In this document: in pieces, positions 49,931 to 58,448 of the stretch | Numbering within the stretch: position 1 is the stretch's first letter | Layout: the number at the start of each line of letters is the position of its first letter | Origin: Rhodospirillales bacterium | GTDB taxonomy: Bacteria > Pseudomonadota > Alphaproteobacteria > Micavibrionales > Micavibrionaceae | Direction: 5' to 3' | NCBI GenBank assembly: GCA_020638155.1 | Contig: JACKJB010000001.1 | Coordinates: 496,001-560,000 of the forward strand | Length of the DNA stretch: 64,000 bases | Notes under the pieces: model-generated | The model's input: the letters and a program-made list of their open reading frames with translations, nothing else | What the model was told of the DNA's origin: nothing | Databases searched by the model: none | Position numbers and translations under genes: made by a program

Positions 49931-50803
49931 ATGAAAACAGCAGGACAAAAATTCCGTAAGGCTCTGGAGGCTGAGAAGCCGTTGCAAATCGCCGGGGCGA
50001 TCAATGCTTACAGCGCGATGCAGGCGGTCAAGGCCGGATTTAAGGCGGTTTACCTGTCCGGCGGCGGGGTTGCGTATGCGAGCAACGGGTATCCTGATCT
50101 GGGGATTACCGACATGCATGATGTGCTGGAAGAGGCGCGTAAGATTACCGGGGCGGTTGATGCGCCGCTGTTGGCCGATATTGATGTCGGCTGGGGCGGG
50201 GCGTTTAACATTGCCCGGACGATTAAGGAAATGACCCGCGCCGGGGTGGCGGCGGTGCATATTGAGGACCAGGTCGCACAGAAGCGCTGCGGTCACCGCC
50301 CGAACAAGCAGCTTGTGACTAAGGAAGAAATGGGCGACCGGGTGAAGGCGGCTGTGGACGGTAAGACTGATGCGGATTTTGTTGTGATGGCGCGCTGCGA
50401 TGCGCTGGCATCCGAAGGGCTGGACGGCGTGATTGAGCGCTGTGTGCATTATGTGGAATGCGGGGCCGATGCGATCTTTGCCGAGGCGATGACGGATCTG
50501 GCGCATTACCAGCAAATCAAGGATGCGGTGAAGGTGCCGCTGCTGGCTAATATTACCGAATTTGGCAAGACCGATCTGTACACCACGGAGCAGCTTGGAG
50601 CACATGGCGTTGATATGGCGCTGTATCCGCTCTCTGCCTTCCGCGCGATGGCGAAGGCGGCGGAAACGGTTTATGGCGCGATCCGTAAGGACGGAACGCA
50701 GGCCGGCGTTGTTGACCTGATGCAGACACGGAATGATCTGTATGAGGTTATTGATAACGCAACCTATGAAGACAAGCTGGATAAGCTGTTTGGGAAGGCA
50801 TAA
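49931..50803 (+). CDS. prpB: 2-methylisocitrate lyase
   Basis: A 290-residue lyase of the isocitrate lyase/PEP mutase superfamily. Key text is LLADIDVGWGGAFNIARTIK for metal binding and VHIEDQVAQKRCGHRPNKQL. The KRCGHRPNK block contains the catalytic cysteine and separates PrpB from isocitrate lyase. It splits 2-methylisocitrate into pyruvate and succinate. GGTGAG precedes the ATG. The stop overlaps the VOC start by one base. Confidence 0.95.
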   Translation: MKTAGQKFRKALEAEKPLQIAGAINAYSAMQAVKAGFKAVYLSGGGVAYASNGYPDLGITDMHDVLEEARKITGAVDAPLLADIDVGWGGAFNIARTIKEMTRAGVAAVHIEDQVAQKRCGHRPNKQLVTKEEMGDRVKAAVDGKTDADFVVMARCDALASEGLDGVIERCVHYVECGADAIFAEAMTDLAHYQQIKDAVKVPLLANITEFGKTDLYTTEQLGAHGVDMALYPLSAFRAMAKAAETVYGAIRKDGTQAGVVDLMQTRNDLYEVIDNATYEDKLDKLFGKA

Positions 50804-51237
50804 TGGAGCAGCGTATTAGCCTTATAACGCTTGGGGTGCGTGATGTGAAAAAGGCGCGGGCGTTTTATGACGCGCTGGGCTGGAAGGCGGCCAGCGAAGA
50901 TTTTCCTGATACGCTTATTCCTTATAACCTGAGCGGCTTTGCGCTCGGGTTATATGGATGGGATGCCCTGGCTGAGGATGCGCAGGTTCCGGCGGAAGGC
51001 ACCGGGTTTCGCGGTGTGACGCTTGCTTATAACGTTCGGACTAAAGAAGAGGTTTCTACGGTTCTTGCCGAAGCGGCGCAGGCAGGCGGTGCTATCGTAA
51101 AGCCTGCGCAAGATGTATTTTGGGGCGGCCATTCGGGTTATTTTAGCGATTCTGACGGCCATCTATGGGAAGTTGCCTATAACCCGTTTTCACCGCTGGG
51201 AACCGACGGTGCGTTTCAATGGGGCGGGGCAGAATAA
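50803..51237 (+). CDS. VOC-family (glyoxalase-like) protein
   Basis: A 144-residue vicinal-oxygen-chelate protein with two beta-alpha-beta-beta-beta repeats. ISLITLGVRDVKKARAFYDALGW starts the first, and SGYFSDSDGHLWEVAYNPF closes the second and holds a Glu ligand. It sits between prpB and prpC with a one-base overlap. It could act on a CoA or keto intermediate, but this is not known. Metal-site His and Glu are only partly visible. Confidence 0.8.
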   Translation: MEQRISLITLGVRDVKKARAFYDALGWKAASEDFPDTLIPYNLSGFALGLYGWDALAEDAQVPAEGTGFRGVTLAYNVRTKEEVSTVLAEAAQAGGAIVKPAQDVFWGGHSGYFSDSDGHLWEVAYNPFSPLGTDGAFQWGGAE

Positions 51238-51252
51238 AAAAAGGAGAGAAAA

Positions 51253-52395
51253 ATGGGAGATGCAGCTTTGAAAAATGATGCGCCGAAAAAGAAAACCGGC
51301 GGGTTGGCCGGGATCGTGGCCGGGGAAACGGAAATCTCGGCGGCGGGCGGGGCGCATAATCTGGAATATCGCGGCTATTCGATTTATGATCTGGCCGAAC
51401 ATGCCACATTTGAGGAAGTGGCTTATCTGCTGGTTTACGGGTATTTGCCGAAGCAGGCGGAGCTGGACGGGTATAAGAACAAGCTGCGGGCGCTACGCGA
51501 TATTCCGCAATCCCTGAAAGAGGTTTTAGAGCGTATTCCCAGAGACGCGCACCCGATGGATGTGATGCGCACGGCAACCTCGTTCCTCGGCAATGTCGAG
51601 CCGGAAGGGGATGACAATTGCCAGGAAGCGATCACGGACCGTCTGATTGCTGCGTATCCGGCGATTCTGGTTTATTGGTGGCATTTTGCGCAGACGGGGC
51701 AGCGGCATGACTGTGTGACCGATGCCGATACGCTGGCGGAGCATTTCCTGACGCTGCTGCACCGGGGCAAGCCTTCGGACCTGCATATCAAGGCGATGAA
51801 TGTATCGCTGATCCTTTATGCGGAGCATGAGTTTAATGCCTCGACCTTTACCGCGCGGACGATTGCCTCGACACTGTCTGATTTTTACAGCGCGGTGACC
51901 GGGGCGATTGGGGCGCTGCGCGGGCCGCTGCATGGTGGTGCGAACGAGGCGGCGATGGAACTGATCCGCAAGTTTGATACGGCTGAAGCGGCGACAGCGG
52001 GCGTTAAGGAGATGCTGGCGACTAAACAGCTTGTCATGGGCTTCGGACACCGGGTCTACAGCGAAGCAGATCCGCGGAACAAGGTAATTAAGGAATGGTC
52101 GCGGCGGCTGTGCGAAGAGGGCGGCAAGCCGGAACTGTTTGCTGTGTCCGAAGCCATTGAAACGTTGATGTGGGATGAAAAACACCTGTTCCCGAACCTT
52201 GATTTCTATAGCGCCAGTACCTATCACATGATGGCGATCCCGACACCGATGTTCACGCCGATCTTCGTGATGTCGCGGATTACCGGCTGGGCGGCTCATA
52301 TCTTCGAGCAGCGTAAGAATAACAAGCTGATCCGTCCGAGTGCCGATTATACGGGGCCGGAAAAGCTGGATTATGTGCCGATTGAGGCGCGGTGA
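51253..52395 (+). CDS. prpC: 2-methylcitrate synthase (citrate synthase family)
   Basis: A 380-residue short-type citrate synthase. Active-site blocks are LHGGANEAAMELI, GFGHRVYSEADPRNKVIKEW and NLDFYSASTYHMMAIP (conserved Asp region). The short length and position near prpB and prpD identify it as methylcitrate synthase, which condenses propionyl-CoA with oxaloacetate. AAGGAG precedes the ATG. Plain citrate synthase activity is possible as well. Confidence 0.93.
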   Translation: MGDAALKNDAPKKKTGGLAGIVAGETEISAAGGAHNLEYRGYSIYDLAEHATFEEVAYLLVYGYLPKQAELDGYKNKLRALRDIPQSLKEVLERIPRDAHPMDVMRTATSFLGNVEPEGDDNCQEAITDRLIAAYPAILVYWWHFAQTGQRHDCVTDADTLAEHFLTLLHRGKPSDLHIKAMNVSLILYAEHEFNASTFTARTIASTLSDFYSAVTGAIGALRGPLHGGANEAAMELIRKFDTAEAATAGVKEMLATKQLVMGFGHRVYSEADPRNKVIKEWSRRLCEEGGKPELFAVSEAIETLMWDEKHLFPNLDFYSASTYHMMAIPTPMFTPIFVMSRITGWAAHIFEQRKNNKLIRPSADYTGPEKLDYVPIEAR

Positions 52396-52412
52396 AGCAG
52401 AGGAGACAGGTT

Positions 52413-52979
52413 ATGAGTTTTGAAAAAAGCGGTCTAAAAGAAGCCTTTCGTAACGCATACGATGCCGGGCGAAAAACCATGCAGGAAAGTTTTGTTCCTG
52501 CGTTACACGCAATTATGGGCGATACGCCACAGCAGGCCTATGAAAACCTAAATGTTCGGGCCGTCCAGATTTTGGATGAGACTTTTCCGAAAGAAGATTT
52601 GGATGCCGAAAAGTCTTTTATTTTGCTGGGCTTTTCAGATACGGGGCATGCAGATATTCCTGCCGACGTTGTGGCCCTGCAGCAGGAGGCGATTGCTGTA
52701 AATGAAGGTGAAAAAGACTTCTTCAGTATGAGTGAGCGGCTTAGCTTGTGTTTGAAAGCCTATGTCCTGGCGTATACCGAGTACTATACCAAGCCTGAAT
52801 GCCGGGAAGCGCATACGGAACAGAAGAAAGACCATCTGAAAATGCAGCGCGGGATGATGGAAATGTTTTCAAAAATTCATCCGAAAAACGCCCTTGATGA
52901 ACGGTTTGAAAAATTTTATGGCAAAGCTGAGGCTGTTCTGAACCAAGGAGGTCTGTCCGTAAAGCCGGATATGAAATAA
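52413..52979 (+). CDS. hypothetical protein (188 aa)
   Basis: The ATG at 52413 follows AGGAG; a GTG at 52392 overlapping the prpC stop is less likely. The product is helical with DTPQQAYENLNVRAVQILDE and VLAYTEYYTKPECREAHTEQ. No recognised motif. It is probably co-transcribed with prpC and the marC gene 6 nt downstream. Function unknown. Confidence 0.5.
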   Translation: MSFEKSGLKEAFRNAYDAGRKTMQESFVPALHAIMGDTPQQAYENLNVRAVQILDETFPKEDLDAEKSFILLGFSDTGHADIPADVVALQQEAIAVNEGEKDFFSMSERLSLCLKAYVLAYTEYYTKPECREAHTEQKKDHLKMQRGMMEMFSKIHPKNALDERFEKFYGKAEAVLNQGGLSVKPDMK

Positions 52980-52985
52980 TTCCTA

Positions 52986-53597
52986 ATGCTAGAGCTGTTC
53001 CTTTCTGCCTTTGTTAGTTTGTTTGTGATCGTCGATCCGTTTGGGACGGCGGCGGTTTATGCCACGTTGATGAGCAAGGCGGAGGAGGCAGAGAAGCGGC
53101 GTGTTGCCTTCAGGGCCGTAATTATCGCCGTTTTTATCCTGATTGGTTTTTGCCTGGTGGGACATTTCCTGCTGCATTACATGCATGTGTCGTTATCGGC
53201 GTTCCGGGTGGCCGGGGGCTTGTTGCTGTTTGTTACGGCGTTCCGGATGATTATGGGGATCCATGATCCGGATGAGCTGGAGTCAGACAAGTCCGTTTAC
53301 CGGGATCGTAGCAATATCGCAATCTTCCCGATTGCGATTCCAATGCTGGCCGGGCCGGGCTGTATGACGGCGGCATTGATGTTTGCGACAGAGGCTAGGG
53401 ACGTTGTCGAGTACGGCGTTGTTATTGCGGTGATTATCGCGGTCCAGTTGATCGCGCTGGCCAGCTTGATCGGGGCGGGGGCGCTGAGCCGCTTTTTCGG
53501 GCCGAGCGGGAACGGAATTATCGCCCGGATTATGGGTATTTTACTGGCGGCGATGGCTGTACAGTTTGTCGCCGATGGGGTAAAGGAACTTCTTTGA
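52986..53597 (+). CDS. MarC-family integral membrane protein
   Basis: A 203-residue protein with six hydrophobic segments. The family opens with LFLSAFVSLFVIVDPFGTAA, and RVAGGLLLFVTAFRMIMG is the second marker. MarC proteins are not multidrug exporters as once thought; their role is unclear. It follows the hypothetical gene by 6 nt. Confidence 0.88.
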   Translation: MLELFLSAFVSLFVIVDPFGTAAVYATLMSKAEEAEKRRVAFRAVIIAVFILIGFCLVGHFLLHYMHVSLSAFRVAGGLLLFVTAFRMIMGIHDPDELESDKSVYRDRSNIAIFPIAIPMLAGPGCMTAALMFATEARDVVEYGVVIAVIIAVQLIALASLIGAGALSRFFGPSGNGIIARIMGILLAAMAVQFVADGVKELL

Positions 53598-53630
53598 GTT
53601 TAAAACGTTAGAGTAGATGGAGCAGATAAT

Positions 53631-53795
53631 ATGAGCGAAGAAAAGAAGCTGGATAGTAATAAAAATATTTTGATCCTGGGCGCTGTTGTTGCGCTGATCG
53701 TTGTTGTCGGGGCATATCTTTATAACCAGCAGCAAAAAGAAACCGTCAGTATTAATATTGGCGGCAAGGAAATCAGCGCGACTTTCGAAAAGTAA
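53631..53795 (+). CDS. single-pass small membrane protein (54 aa)
   Basis: An ATG at 53631 begins a 54-codon gene. The N-terminal 12 residues are charged (SEEKKLDSNKN). A 20-residue membrane span follows (ILILGAVVALIVVVGAYLYN), then a short soluble tail ending SINIGGKEISATFEK. A TGGAGCAG ribosome-binding site is nine nt upstream. It is followed by a terminator. Function unknown. Confidence 0.65.
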   Translation: MSEEKKLDSNKNILILGAVVALIVVVGAYLYNQQQKETVSINIGGKEISATFEK

Positions 53796-53819
53796 GATTT
53801 CGCCGCTGGATTAAGACCT

Positions 53820-53848
53820 AAAGGCCCGGCTTAATGTTTAGGGCCTTT
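53820..53848. terminator. terminator between convergent genes
   Basis: AAAGGCCC (53820-53827) pairs with GGGCCTTT (53841-53848) over 8 bp, followed by TT, C and further T residues on the plus strand. It ends the small membrane protein gene. The stop codon of the minus-strand acidic protein lies in its loop. Confidence 0.7.
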
Positions 53849-54291
53849 TCCTTTGTTTTTGGCTTTTGAAGATGGGTGGTCGGTTTTTGTGCCGAATTCA
53901 TTGCTGATTTCCTCTTTGGCGCCTTCCTCGATTTCTTCGATGATGACCTCGATCAGTTCTTCGGTGTCTCCGTCGCCATCAATATCGTCGACATCTTTTT
54001 TCATGACTTTGCGCCGGGCATTTTCAAGGCCATGGTGTTCTCCGCCATGTTTGTCGATATTCTTTTCGATCTGGTTGACGGCATTCTGACGGCCGTGAGC
54101 GCCGGGGGCACTCTCGTCTATTTTGTTCTCGTCTTCATCACCGGTGAAGGCGTCTACAATCTCATCAACGACGTTTTCCAGTGCGCCGGCCAGAGTCCGT
54201 CGCTGCTCTCGCCTTTTTTCGGGTCGGCATAGGCCGGAGCGGCCAGAAGCAGGGTGGTAGCGGTTATTGTCAACAAAGTGTATTTCATCAT
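53831..54291 (-). pseudogene. acidic secreted protein, frameshifted
   Basis: Reading minus from ATG 54291 (AAAGGA upstream) gives a clear signal peptide (MKYTLLTITATTLLLAAPAYA) and DPKKGESSDGL. That frame then stops near 54167 after about 20 more bases of non-matching text. The neighbouring frame from about 54204 continues as LAGALENVVDEIVDAFTGDE, on through an acidic tail with DVDDIDGDGDTEELIEVII, to a stop at 53831. The simplest reading is one base lost near 54200-54215. It may be a genuine pseudogene, a sequence error, or frameshifting at the A6 run near 54223. Confidence 0.6.
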
Positions 54292-54392
54292 GGTTTTTCC
54301 TTTGTCAGGTTATACGCGCAAAAGCGTCTATCCCCCTTGGCGTTTGTTTGCTAGATTCTTGCCTGAACCGGATTCATCAGGCAAGGGAGAAA

Positions 54393-55844
54393 ATGATGGG
54401 ACAGGCAATTTTAGCGCACGGCAATACCGATATAAACGAACGTCCGGCGTTCGATAAAGTTCTGAGCGATATCGCAGATTATGTATGCGGCTATGAAATC
54501 GACAGCGAATTAGCATACGAAACGGCGCGTTATTGCCTTCTGGATACGCTGGGGTGCGGGATTCTTGCGTTGAAATTTCCAGCCTGTACCAAGCTGTTAG
54601 GGCCTGTTGTTGAGGGGCTGTCTATGAACAAAGGGTGCCGGGTGCCGGGGACGGATTATGAGCTCGACCCGGTGCAGGGGGCGTTTAACATCGGCGCGAT
54701 GGTGCGCTGGCTGGATTATAATGATACGTGGCTGGCGGCGGAATGGGGGCATCCGTCTGATAATCTGGGTGCTATTCTGGCAGTGGCCGATTATCTGGGG
54801 CGAACCGGGAAAGCCGATTTAACCATGCGCGATGTGCTGACGGCGATGATTAAGGCGCATGAGATCCAGGGCTGTCTGGCGCTGGAGAATTCATTTAACA
54901 AGGTCGGGTTGGATCATGTCGTGCTGGTGAAATGCGCGTCTGCTGCCGTGGTGATGCATATGCTGGGCGGGACGCGGGATCAGATTGTCGATGTGCTCTC
55001 GCAGGTCTGGGTTGATGGGCAATCGTTGCGCACCTATCGTCATGCGCCCAATGCCGGGCCGCGCAAAAGCTGGGCGGCGGGGGATGCCTGCCGCCGGGCG
55101 GTGCAGCTTTCATTAATGACGCTGGCGGGGGAAATCGGGTATCCGTCGGCGCTCACGGCACCGAAATGGGGCTTTTACGATGTGCTGTTCGGTGGCAATG
55201 CGTTCAAGTTCCAGCGGCCTTACGGCAGCTATGTGATGGAAAATATATTGTTCAAGATTTCTTATCCGGCGGAGTATCACAGCCAGACTGCCGTGGAGTG
55301 CGCGGTGCAGCTTCATCCGCAGGTCAAGGACCGGTTGGATGATATCGAGAAAATCGTGCTGAGCACCCATGATGCGGCGATCCGGATTATTTCCAAGACC
55401 GGGCCGCTGCATAACCCGGCGGACCGCGATCACTGCCTGCAATATATGGTGGCGGTGCCGCTGATGCTGGGGGATCTGACGGCAGATCATTATGAGGATG
55501 ATTTTGCCCGCAACGCCCGGATTGACGATCTGCGCGGCAAGATGGAAGTGGTGGAAGATCCGCGCTACTCCCGCGAATATCACGAGCCGGAAAAGCGGGC
55601 TTTTGCCAATGCGATCCAGGTGTTTTTCAAGGATGGGACCAGCACCGAAAAAGTTGAAGTCGCATACCCGATCGGCCATCCGCGCCGCCGGGAAGAAGGG
55701 ATTCCGCTATTGCTGGCCAAGGCGGAAGAAAACTTCAAAACCCACTATGACAGCGGCCATACCGATAAGATTATGGCCATGATGTCCGATCAGGGATATC
55801 TGGAGGATATGAAGGTCACCGCGTTTATGGATGCGCTGGTTTAA
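54393..55844 (+). CDS. prpD: 2-methylcitrate dehydratase (MmgE/PrpD family)
   Basis: The ATG at 54393 follows AAGGGAG; the frame is open upstream to 54267 but that part is the reverse of the acidic-protein signal region. The 483-residue enzyme has YCLLDTLGCGILALKFPACT, FNIGAMVRWLDYNDTWLAAE and a DNLGAILAVADYLGR block typical of PrpD. Later text includes WAAGDACRRAVQLSLM and KISYPAEYHSQTAVECAVQL. It dehydrates 2-methylcitrate to methylaconitate or an equivalent intermediate. It is separated from prpB/prpC by five unrelated genes. Confidence 0.94.
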   Translation: MMGQAILAHGNTDINERPAFDKVLSDIADYVCGYEIDSELAYETARYCLLDTLGCGILALKFPACTKLLGPVVEGLSMNKGCRVPGTDYELDPVQGAFNIGAMVRWLDYNDTWLAAEWGHPSDNLGAILAVADYLGRTGKADLTMRDVLTAMIKAHEIQGCLALENSFNKVGLDHVVLVKCASAAVVMHMLGGTRDQIVDVLSQVWVDGQSLRTYRHAPNAGPRKSWAAGDACRRAVQLSLMTLAGEIGYPSALTAPKWGFYDVLFGGNAFKFQRPYGSYVMENILFKISYPAEYHSQTAVECAVQLHPQVKDRLDDIEKIVLSTHDAAIRIISKTGPLHNPADRDHCLQYMVAVPLMLGDLTADHYEDDFARNARIDDLRGKMEVVEDPRYSREYHEPEKRAFANAIQVFFKDGTSTEKVEVAYPIGHPRRREEGIPLLLAKAEENFKTHYDSGHTDKIMAMMSDQGYLEDMKVTAFMDALV

Positions 55845-55850
55845 GGTCGT

Positions 55851-56249
55851 TTAGTGCAGCCTGGGTTTTGGTTCCAGTATGAAGGACACTTCGGCTGAGT
55901 CTTCTGCGTATTCAGAGAATCCTTCGACTGTATCCAGGTAGTGGCTGTAGGTTGTTTGTTCTGACAGGGCGTCTGCCGCCTTTGCCAGTTGTTCCGGTTC
56001 CCCGGCCAGCATAATCATGTCATTGCCGAAGGTATAAATTTTAAGCCCCAGCGGTTTGCTGATGTCATAGACGGCCAGTTTGAATTTCCTGAAGTCCGGG
56101 TCGGCTTCTACAGCCCGGCGGAAGATATCTTCGATTTCATCGTCCGATGTCAGATCATCGGACAGGATATCGCATTCGTCATCGTCAAACGGCTGGACGA
56201 TCAGGATCGTTGTGTCAGGGGTCAGTTCGCTTGGAAATTCTATGTCCAT
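55851..56249 (-). CDS. hypothetical acidic protein, paralogue 2
   Basis: A 132-residue acidic protein with LIVQPFDDDECDILSDDLTS and IEDIFRRAVEADPDFRKF, then LKIYTFGNDMIMLAGEPEQL. The arrangement matches the 133-residue gene just upstream (IFxxA...DP..F, then a GxGxDxxxLxGxxxxL strand), so the two are tandem paralogues. No recognised family. Not secreted. Confidence 0.5.
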   Translation of the reverse strand: MDIEFPSELTPDTTILIVQPFDDDECDILSDDLTSDDEIEDIFRRAVEADPDFRKFKLAVYDISKPLGLKIYTFGNDMIMLAGEPEQLAKAADALSEQTTYSHYLDTVEGFSEYAEDSAEVSFILEPKPRLH

Positions 56250-56268
56250 GGTGTTTCTATTCTTGTCT

Positions 56269-56670
56269 CTAGTGAACGGTCGGCTTTATGCCCGGCAGGT
56301 CAACCACAGTTTCCTCCTGTGCCAGAACAGACCGGAAGTGATCGAGCGGACCTATATCGCAGACATATTGCTGGTGTTCAAGTTCTTCCCGGGCGCGTTG
56401 CAATTTGTCGTCATCACCGCACAGGACATACAGATCCTCTCCCACGCCGTACCCCCTAAGTCCGTTAGCGGTTTTTACTGCGGCGATTATGTTCTGAAAT
56501 ACCAGAAGGCCGGGATCTTTTGCGATGGCGGCGTGAAACAAATCACGCAGGATATCTGTGTCGCCCCCTGCCTGTTGCAGGTGCTCAAAGTCTGTGGCGC
56601 TATATGGCCTGACAAAAAGAGCGTCTTTGTCTTGCAGCAGATCGTCGGGCCAGTCGATATTGTTGGTCAT
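56269..56670 (-). CDS. hypothetical protein, paralogue 1
   Basis: A 133-residue protein after an AGGAG site, first of a two-gene minus operon. It shares VRPYS, LRDLFHAAIAKDPGLLVF and YGVGEDLYVLCGDDDKLQRA with its downstream neighbour. Divergence is high, so duplication is old. No function recognised. Confidence 0.55.
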   Translation of the reverse strand: MTNNIDWPDDLLQDKDALFVRPYSATDFEHLQQAGGDTDILRDLFHAAIAKDPGLLVFQNIIAAVKTANGLRGYGVGEDLYVLCGDDDKLQRAREELEHQQYVCDIGPLDHFRSVLAQEETVVDLPGIKPTVH

Positions 56671-56793
56671 GATGTTCTCCTGTTATGGATATTTACATGG
56701 ATATATTCTGTAAATCAAGCTTTTGTCATCTTGCCGCATGGTTTTAAAGTGCTTAGACTTGCCGGAAATTCAGAACAGTAGAAAGTACAGGCT

Positions 56794-57168
56794 ATGAATT
56801 CACAATTGGCGACTTTGGGGGCTTTGCTGGCACTGTTGGGGAGCGCGGTGCTGCTTTTCCTTGGTGTGCTTTGTTTTATGGTGGTTACGGCGCCGCAGGA
56901 TGTGACGCTGGTGCAATTCGTGCTGGAACATGTGCGGGCGGGAGATACCGCAATTTATGGCCATATGACCGATGTCGCGACCGGGCGTAAGATGGATTTC
57001 CAGCTGAACTGGTCCGAGTCTGTGCGTACGATCAGTTTCCTGTTCCTCGGGGTTGCGATATTGGGGGTGCTGGCCGGGATCTCGAAAATCATGATTAGCA
57101 GCGGTGTCAGTTTAATGAAGACGGCGTCTTCCCGGTCTGAGGCAGGCCGGTCTGAGGCAGGTGAGTGA
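56794..57168 (+). CDS. small two-span membrane protein
   Basis: A 124-residue protein with hydrophobic segments at residues 6-34 (ATLGALLALLGSAVLLFLGV) and 84-105. The middle loop LVQFVLEHVRAGDTAIYGHM is hydrophilic. The C-terminus ends in a short RSEAGRSEAGE direct repeat. ATGA coupling with the next gene suggests a two-gene operon. Confidence 0.55.
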   Translation: MNSQLATLGALLALLGSAVLLFLGVLCFMVVTAPQDVTLVQFVLEHVRAGDTAIYGHMTDVATGRKMDFQLNWSESVRTISFLFLGVAILGVLAGISKIMISSGVSLMKTASSRSEAGRSEAGE

Positions 57169-57683
57169 TGCTGCGCGCTTTTATCCTGCTGTGCGCAGGG
57201 TTTCTTATGATGCTGCCGCAAGGGGTGCTGGCCCTGGATGAAACCGATTTCTGGGCGGCCGTCCGGACACAATGGGGGACGTATACTGCCCCGGACGGGA
57301 TTACGGTGATCCGGGAGGACGTGACCTGTGATGGCGAGCCTGATTATATCGCGTCCCGCACCAATCTTGATGATCCCGATGGAACGTGGTTTGAGCTGCT
57401 GGTCGTTACAACGCAGGGCGGGCGGCCGCACAGCGAGCCGATTGGCATTCCTTACGGGATGGAGGCTGATGTGGCGCTTTGCGGAACGCCAGGGGAAACG
57501 CTGGCTCCGCTGGTGCGGGTCGAGCGCTGGGATACGGCCAGCCTGATCGAGACGTTCGGTGACCAGGATACGCTGTGCCCGGCAGCGATTACCGTTGACG
57601 ATCATCTGTGCGATAAAATCTCGTTTTTCTGGCTGCCGGACTCTGCCGAGGGGCAGGCCCGTTTCGCGATGCACCGGAATTAG
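57165..57683 (+). CDS. secreted cysteine-containing hypothetical protein
   Basis: A 172-residue protein with signal peptide MLRAFILLCAGFLMMLPQGVLA. The mature part has VTCDGEPDYIASRTNLDDPD, VALCGTPG, DTLCPAAI and HLCDKISFF, giving four cysteines for likely disulfides. It overlaps the membrane-protein gene by 4 nt. The DGEPDYI text is weakly like FG-GAP loops. Unknown role. Confidence 0.6.
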   Translation: MMLRAFILLCAGFLMMLPQGVLALDETDFWAAVRTQWGTYTAPDGITVIREDVTCDGEPDYIASRTNLDDPDGTWFELLVVTTQGGRPHSEPIGIPYGMEADVALCGTPGETLAPLVRVERWDTASLIETFGDQDTLCPAAITVDDHLCDKISFFWLPDSAEGQARFAMHRN

Positions 57684-57782
57684 GTCCTGACCCTAAGTGA
57701 TCCAATCCGGACTTCTTTCCGTATAATAGAACAAAAGCTTTGTTTTTATTGTGATTTACTCAGATTTTTAGAGGAGGTTTCG

Positions 57783-58334
57783 ATGAAGACGATTACTGCG
57801 CAAATGCCTGAGACAGGCGATGTTCAAACCGTTCGCGATATTGTTAACCAGCGCCCGTGCCTGACCTTCTATCCGAAGGAAAGGGTCAGTGATATCGTAC
57901 GGGAAATGCATGGTCATCATTCCGGTGCGGCCGGTGTCATCGATGCGGATGGCCGTTTTATCGGGCTGGTGACGGAGCGGGAGATCCTGCGCCGCCTGTT
58001 CAAAATGATCCCGGAAACAGAAGAGCAGATCCGCTTCGCCGATGATGATAAGCCGATTATGGGGTTAACGGCGTGGGATGTGATGATTGCCACGCCGGAC
58101 CGGTTGCCGGCCGATATGCCGGTCGAGGAGGCTTTGGAGGTCATTACGCAGGCAGGTTATCGCTATATGCCTGTAATGGAAGGAAAAAACTCCCAAACGC
58201 TGGCCGGGATCATCGGGGAGCGGGAATTGTTCCTGTATGCCCAGGGTCTGATTAACCGAAAACTGGCAGCTAAGGATACGCTGCTGTCGTACCTGATGCA
58301 TCATGAACCTTATGGATGCGGGGCGGTCGTTTAG
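57783..58334 (+). CDS. CBS-domain pair protein
   Basis: A 183-residue protein of two CBS repeats. The first has RERVSDIVREMHGHHSGAAG-like text (true: ERVSDIVREMHGHHSGAAG), then VIDADGRFIGLVTEREIL. The second is LPADMPVEEALEVITQAGYR followed by YMPVMEGKN. Such pairs bind adenosine nucleotides and often regulate a partner enzyme or channel. GAGGAGG precedes the ATG. TATAAT at 57722 may be part of its promoter. No partner is fused here. Confidence 0.82.
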   Translation: MKTITAQMPETGDVQTVRDIVNQRPCLTFYPKERVSDIVREMHGHHSGAAGVIDADGRFIGLVTEREILRRLFKMIPETEEQIRFADDDKPIMGLTAWDVMIATPDRLPADMPVEEALEVITQAGYRYMPVMEGKNSQTLAGIIGERELFLYAQGLINRKLAAKDTLLSYLMHHEPYGCGAVV

Positions 58335-58413
58335 GGAAAGCTGTACACAGCTAATCGGCGGTATAACAGGGCTTCGTTATACATTTGCTAACCATATGTG
58401 TTTAGACTGGTAA

Positions 58414-58430
58414 GTGACAAGAAATGTCAC
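58414..58430. promoter_or_regulatory. GTGACA inverted repeat in the flagellin leader
   Basis: GTGACA (58414-58419) and TGTCAC (58425-58430) are perfect reverse complements around a five-base spacer, 18 bases before the flagellin ATG. It could be an operator or an mRNA hairpin that controls flagellin translation. No sigma54- or sigma28-like promoter was seen nearby. Confidence 0.45.
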
Positions 58431-58448
58431 TTTACAGAAGGATTCTGT

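Noticed and set aside
58335..58448. Sigma54 or sigma28 promoter for flagellin
   Set aside because: No TGGCAC-N5-TTGC or TAAA/GCCGATAA pair could be located, so the promoter class is left open.
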